A DNA stretch of 8,751 bases from Planctomycetota bacterium (lineage in GTDB: Bacteria; Planctomycetota; PUPC01; JABMSA01; JAUWKK01), in the NCBI GenBank assembly GCA_030614245.1, contig JAUWKK010000096.1, positions 1-8,751 on the forward strand, given 5' to 3'. Below, in pieces: positions 5,520 to 8,751 of this stretch (position 1 is the stretch's first letter; each line of letters begins with the position of its first letter). Made by a program: the position numbers and the translations under genes. Below the pieces are notes generated by a model. The model was not told the DNA's origin. It saw only the letters and a list, made by a program, of their open reading frames with translations, and did no database searches.

Positions 5520-6512
5520 GTGAAATACAAGAAGCTTGGACGGACGGATATCGAGGTCTCGACGGTGTGTATGGGCTGCTGGGCGATTGTCGGCGATAGT
5601 GTCTGGGGCCATCAGGATCAGCAGGAGGCAATCGACGCCATTCACGCGGCGCTCGACGTCGGGATCAACTTCTTCGACACCGCCGAGGCATACGGCAGCG
5701 GCCGCTCCGAGAAAATAATCGCTAAAGCGCTCGGCGACCGCATCAGGGACGTCGTCATCGCCACGAAAGTCAGCCCTGACAACCTCGATCCGAGTGCTCT
5801 CCGCGAGCACTGCGAGGCGAGCCTCCTGCGGCTGAACGCCGATACTATCGACCTCTACCAGATACACTGGCCGAGTGCCGACCGGCCCGTTGCCGAAACT
5901 TTGGGCGTGATGGAGGATCTCAAGGCCGAGGGCAGGATACGCGCCATCGGCGTCTCGAATTTCGGCAGCAGTTACCTGACGGATTTGGTCGATGCCGGCA
6001 GGGTCGAGACGAATCAGCTCCCCTACAGCCTTCTCTGGCGGCCGATCGAGCACGAGATCCAGCCGCTGTGCATCGAGAACGACATCGGCGTCCTGTGCTA
6101 CAGCCCGCTGCATCAGGGCCTGCTGACGGGCAAGTTCGCGTCGGCCGACGACGTGCCCGAGGGCCGGGCGCGCTCGCGGCTGTTCTCGAAGGATCGCCCG
6201 CAGTCGCGTCATTATGAGCCCGGCTGCGAGGAGGCCACATTCGCCGCAATAGACCGCATCCGTGAGATATGCGAGGCCATAGACCTGCCGATGGCGGCCG
6301 TCTCGCTCGCCTGGCTGCTCACTCGCGATGCCGTTACGTCCGTGATCGCCGGCATCCGCAACCCCAAACAAGCGCTGGAGAATGCACGAGCCGCCGAGAT
6401 CGACCTCGATCCCAGCGTCATCGAGCAGCTTTCGCAGGCCACCGAAGAAGTGAAGGCCTACGTCGGCACCAACGCCGACATGTGGCAAACCGATACCCGG
6501 ATGGAACGATAG
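5520..6512 (+). CDS. Aldo/keto reductase
   Basis: A 330-residue NAD(P)H-dependent oxidoreductase of the aldo/keto reductase superfamily, a cytoplasmic TIM barrel. The catalytic tetrad is complete: D53 and Y58 in FFDTAEAYG, K83 in VVIATKV, and H116 in IDLYQIHWP. The VSNFG motif follows the middle of the protein, and YSPLHQGLLTGKF and the C-terminal GIRNPKQALENARAAEIDL stretch fit the cofactor-binding half of YajO/Tas-like members. Length is normal for the family. The start is the GTG at 5520, nine bases after AAAGG. It is transcribed away from the uxaE operon and from its own promoter, and is separated from the next gene by another promoter. The substrate is not evident; a sugar or sugar-acid aldehyde is a reasonable guess from the neighbours, no more. 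Confidence 0.92.
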   Translation: MKYKKLGRTDIEVSTVCMGCWAIVGDSVWGHQDQQEAIDAIHAALDVGINFFDTAEAYGSGRSEKIIAKALGDRIRDVVIATKVSPDNLDPSALREHCEASLLRLNADTIDLYQIHWPSADRPVAETLGVMEDLKAEGRIRAIGVSNFGSSYLTDLVDAGRVETNQLPYSLLWRPIEHEIQPLCIENDIGVLCYSPLHQGLLTGKFASADDVPEGRARSRLFSKDRPQSRHYEPGCEEATFAAIDRIREICEAIDLPMAAVSLAWLLTRDAVTSVIAGIRNPKQALENARAAEIDLDPSVIEQLSQATEEVKAYVGTNADMWQTDTRMER

Positions 6513-6522
6513 GCCCGGCTGC

Positions 6523-6551
6523 TTGACAACCCGGAGCCACCCGAATAGAAT
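6523..6551 (+). promoter_or_regulatory. Sigma70-type promoter of the methyltransferase gene
   Basis: TTGACA (6523-6528), a perfect -35 consensus, is followed after 17 bases by TAGAAT (6546-6551). The start point would be near 6558, just ahead of a small hairpin. It starts only ten bases after the aldo/keto reductase stop codon. Confidence 0.7.
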
Positions 6552-6561
6552 ATCCCCCCTT

Positions 6562-6576
6562 CCCGCCTCAGGCGGG
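6562..6576. repeat. CCCGCC/GGCGGG hairpin in the 5' leader
   Basis: CCCGCC and GGCGGG pair around TCA. The same arms with TAT between them occur at 5384-5398. Here it would be the first structure in the mRNA of the methyltransferase gene, about 18 bases before the AAGGAG ribosome binding site. It could be a dispersed palindrome or an RNA-stabilising stem; no T-run follows. Confidence 0.45.
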
Positions 6577-6609
6577 CTTGAACTTGGCTGATTTAAGGAG
6601 TTTACACGA

Positions 6610-7407
6610 GTGTTCACTGTCATCGCCGAACGCATCAACATGACCCGCAAGCGCATCAAGAAGGAAGTCTGGGGCCGCAATGCCGAGTTCATTGCGGGAG
6701 AGGCAACGCGCCAGGCCGAAGCGGGAGCGACGCACATCGACATCAACGCCGGGGGTGATCCCGCCAAAGAGGTTGACGACATGGAGTGGATCACCCGGGT
6801 GGTCGCGGATGCCGTCGAGCTGCCGCTCGTATTCGATTCGAGCAATCCGGAGGCGCTCGAGAGCGGCCTGAAGCTCTGCAACCGTCCCGGCACGATCATC
6901 AATTCGATCACCGGCGAAAAGGACCGCATCGAGACTATCCTGCCGCTTGTTTCTGAATACAACACGGGCGTAGTCTGCCTGACGATGGACGACACCGGCA
7001 TGCCGGCGGATTGTGATGGGCGCATGCGGGTCACCCGCGACCTGACAGGGGCTCTCGAAGAGCGCGGGATCGGTCTCGACCGTGCGTATTTCGATCATCT
7101 GGTGCGTCCCGCATCGACTAATCCCGGCCAGGCGCGGTGCGTCCTCGATGCCATCGCGGCCACGCGGCGAGAGTTTCCCGAATCGCACATCTGCCTGGGA
7201 TTGAGCAACATATCGTTCGGCCTGCCGCAGCGGAACAACCTGAACCGAGCGTTCCTTGCAATGCTCGTCGCCGCGGGAGCCGACGGTGCGATAGTGGACC
7301 CCTGCGAGAAGGGATTGATTAACACGCTGCTCTCGTCGCGAGCCGCGCTCGGCCTGGATGACTATTGCATGGAGTACATCCGCGCGCAGCGTGCAGGAAG
7401 GCTGTAG
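6610..7407 (+). CDS. Methyltetrahydrofolate:corrinoid methyltransferase (MeTr-like)
   Basis: A 265-residue cytoplasmic pterin-binding TIM-barrel protein of the dihydropteroate synthase/MeTr (AcsE) family, which moves a methyl group between methyl-tetrahydrofolate and a corrinoid protein. Visible motifs are ERIN at 7-10, DINAGG at 44-49, DSSN at 76-79, NSI at 98-100, MDDTG at 126-130, FDHLVRP at 161-167 and GLSNISFGLP at 197-206. D76, N98, D162 and N200 line up with D75, N96, D160 and N199 of the Moorella thermoacetica enzyme as I recall it. Length is typical of single-domain MeTr; the other domains of methionine synthase are absent. The start is the GTG at 6610, nine bases after AAGGAG (6595-6600). 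The UroD-type methyltransferase gene follows after 137 bases, which suggests a shared methyl-transfer pathway. No corrinoid protein gene is in the window. Confidence 0.9.
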   Translation: MFTVIAERINMTRKRIKKEVWGRNAEFIAGEATRQAEAGATHIDINAGGDPAKEVDDMEWITRVVADAVELPLVFDSSNPEALESGLKLCNRPGTIINSITGEKDRIETILPLVSEYNTGVVCLTMDDTGMPADCDGRMRVTRDLTGALEERGIGLDRAYFDHLVRPASTNPGQARCVLDAIAATRREFPESHICLGLSNISFGLPQRNNLNRAFLAMLVAAGADGAIVDPCEKGLINTLLSSRAALGLDDYCMEYIRAQRAGRL

Positions 7408-7413
7408 GGCCTC

Positions 7414-7430
7414 CTGCCTGCCGGCGGCAG
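7414..7430. repeat. Small GC-rich palindrome after the MeTr-like gene
   Basis: CTGCC (7414-7418) pairs with GGCAG (7426-7430) around TGCCGGC, seven bases after the stop codon. It might slow or end transcription, but no run of T follows. Confidence 0.35.
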
Positions 7431-7484
7431 TCGCCCTCCCACCGAGCCGAGTCGCTGTAAGCTGAATAGACGGGATCGTGAACC

Positions 7485-7503
7485 GCGGCGCGATGCGCGC
7501 TGC
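7485..7503. repeat. Hairpin in the leader of the UroD-like gene
   Basis: GCGGCGCG (7485-7492) and CGCGCTGC (7496-7503) form an eight-pair stem with one G-T pair around ATG. It ends 28 bases before the GGAG ribosome binding site at 7532-7535. The 137-base gap that holds it is too short for a cobalamin riboswitch and shows no clear promoter. Its role is unknown. Confidence 0.35.
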
Positions 7504-7544
7504 AAGATTAATACTACTGATCGCTTAACCTGGAGCCGCAATCT

Positions 7545-8665
7545 ATGACAATCACGCCATGCCGCCCGAAGTGGAAGGGCACAATGACCGATCGCGAGCG
7601 ATTCAATAACCAGATGCACTACAAGCCCGTCGACCGGTGCTTCAACATGGAGTTCGGATACTGGAAGGAGAACTTCACGCAATGGAGCATATTCACCGAG
7701 AACGGCATTACGAATAACGGCGAGGCTGATATCTTCTTCAATTTCGACCGCATAGGGGGAGTCGGCGGCAATACGTGGATGAGTCCTCCGTTTGCATCGG
7801 AAGTTATCGAGGAGACCGAGACGACGCGGATAATGATGAACGGCGACGGTCTGCTTGCCGAGGTGCCGAAGGACGGCCACGACACGATCCCGCATACATC
7901 AAGGCGACGATTGTCACACCAGACGACTGGAAGCGCTGCAAGGAGGAGCGTTTCCGCCGCGACGACCCGGCGCGCAAGATCGACGTGGAAGCGCTCAAGG
8001 AAGCCCATCCGCCCACGCGCGACTATCCCCTTGGTGTCAACTGCGGCTCGATGATCGGCAGTATCCGCAACATGCTGACGTTCGAGGGCCTGGCGTACGC
8101 CATTTATGATTACCCCGACATGCTCGAAGACATGGTCGAGACGTGCTGTCTGCTAGTCGAGGATTTCCTCGACCAGGTGCTTGGCGAGATCGAATTCGAC
8201 TATGCATCCGCCTGGGAGGATATCTGCTTCAAGAGCGGCCCCATCGTGTCGCTGCCGTTCTTCCAGGACGTTGTCACGCCCAGGCTCAAGCGCATCGGCG
8301 ACAAGCTGCACGATACCGGCATAGACGTCTGGTATACAGATTGCGACGGCGACGTGCGGCCTCTGCTGCCGTCTTTCCTCGAGGCCGGCATAAACTGCCT
8401 GTTCCCATACGAAGTGAACAGTTGTGCGCATCCGGCCGAGCTGCTGGCCGAATACGGCAAAGAGCTGCTCATCATGGGCGGCATCGACAAGATCGAGCTA
8501 GGCAAGGGCCGCGACGCGATCAAGACCTATCTCGAGAGCGTCGCTCCGCTCGTTGAGCGCGGCGGCTACATACCCTTCTGCGATCACCGATGTCCTCCGA
8601 ACGTCGCGGTCGAAGATTACCTGTACTATCTCGACCTGAAGGAAGAGATGTTCGGCATGAAGTAG
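7545..8665 (+). pseudogene. UroD-family methyltransferase, interrupted by a frameshift
   Basis: The protein belongs to the uroporphyrinogen decarboxylase-like superfamily, whose corrinoid branch (MtaA, MtbA and relatives) moves methyl groups to or from cobalamin proteins. The frame starting at 7545 reads well (MTDRERFNNQMHYKPVDR, NMEFGYW, GDGLLAEVPKDGHDTIPH) to about 7893. The homologous sequence then continues one base out of frame (YIKATIVTPDDWKRC) to the TAG at 8663. Adding one base near 7893-7895 gives about 373 residues, normal for the family. The C-terminal half holds WYTDCDGDVRPLLP, LLIMGGIDK and GGYIPFCDHRCPPNV; its cysteines might bind a metal, but the His-x-Cys of MtaA reads Thr-Asp-Cys. 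GGAG at 7532-7535 supports the start at 7545; the ATG at 7584 is an alternative. It follows the MeTr-like gene and probably works with it. The break may be a real mutation or a sequencing error. Confidence 0.87.
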
Positions 8666-8685
8666 CCCCGGAGCCATCTGCGCAT

Positions 8686-8703
8686 CTGCCCGAAGTCGGG
8701 CAG
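8686..8703. repeat. Perfect CTGCCCGA/TCGGGCAG palindrome
   Basis: Eight bases pair perfectly across AG (or seven around a four-base AAGT loop), 20 bases after the stop codon of the UroD-like gene. The position suits a terminator, but no T-run follows, and it is next to a dispersed repeat, so a REP-like role is equally likely. Confidence 0.5.
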
Positions 8704-8725
8704 GCCATGCCATCGGCAGGGTAGA

Positions 8726-8751
8726 CACGTGAAGCAGAGCTTGGACGTGGA
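8726..8751 (+). repeat. Second copy of the cysN-inserted repeat, cut by the window end
   Basis: The last 26 bases match 977-1003 inside cysN in the same orientation, with two mismatches and one missing base, and the final 14 bases are identical. Here the repeat lies between genes, which shows that the segment in cysN is a dispersed element and not cysN-specific sequence. The rest of this copy is outside the window. Confidence 0.6.

Noticed and set aside
5430..7034. 534-residue open frame on the minus strand across the aldo/keto reductase and MeTr-like genes
   Set aside because: It is the antisense shadow of two well-supported genes with complete catalytic motifs; its translation matches no family I recognise and spans a promoter region.
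7408..7544. Possible cobalamin riboswitch before the UroD-like gene
   Set aside because: The gap is too short and I see no B12-box-like sequence; only a small hairpin is present.
7888..7900. Programmed ribosomal frameshift in the UroD-like gene
   Set aside because: No slippery heptamer or strong downstream Shine-Dalgarno-like stimulus is visible; a simple one-base loss is more likely.

Overview
The window is a moderately high-GC bacterial chromosomal segment, most likely from an uncultured, carbohydrate-degrading lineage. The gene content (UxaE-type tagaturonate epimerase, UroD-like methyltransferase, MeTr-like pterin methyltransferase) and the many short dispersed repeats between genes would fit Planctomycetota, Lentisphaerota or similar groups. 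No marker gene is present, so the phylum is an inference. No rRNA, tRNA, CRISPR array, transposase or phage gene is visible.

Layout. (1) 1-213: a repeat-rich leader with a possible promoter. (2) 214-1590, + strand: CysN, the GTPase subunit of sulfate adenylyltransferase. It carries two oddities: an in-frame insertion of about 26 codons that resembles a dispersed repeat, and an Ala in place of the G3 Asp. (3) 1591-1907: no gene; three copies of a composite octanucleotide repeat plus a GC-rich hairpin. (4) 5224-1908, - strand: a three-gene operon, uxaE (tagaturonate epimerase), an SDR D-mannonate oxidoreductase and a HAD-family hydrolase, driven by a good sigma70-type promoter. The last codons of the HAD gene lie inside a repeat copy. 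(5) 5225-5519: a divergent intergenic region with back-to-back promoters around a roughly 110-bp repeat element. (6) 5520-6512, + strand: an aldo/keto reductase. (7) 6610-7407, + strand: a MeTr-like methyltetrahydrofolate methyltransferase with its own promoter. (8) 7545-8665, + strand: a UroD-family methyltransferase broken by one single-base frameshift. (9) 8666-8751: a hairpin and the truncated start of the same repeat that lies inside cysN.

How the genes work together. The minus-strand operon encodes the middle of hexuronate catabolism: D-tagaturonate to D-fructuronate (UxaE), then to D-mannonate (SDR). The uronate isomerase, mannonate dehydratase and KDG enzymes are not in the window. 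The two methyltransferase genes look like two parts of a corrinoid-dependent methyl-transfer system feeding tetrahydrofolate; the corrinoid protein is not seen. CysN belongs to sulfate activation, but its partner CysD is not next to it.

I see no clear-cut new defence or mobile system. The most unusual signal is repeat DNA entering reading frames: inside cysN and at the 3' end of the HAD gene.
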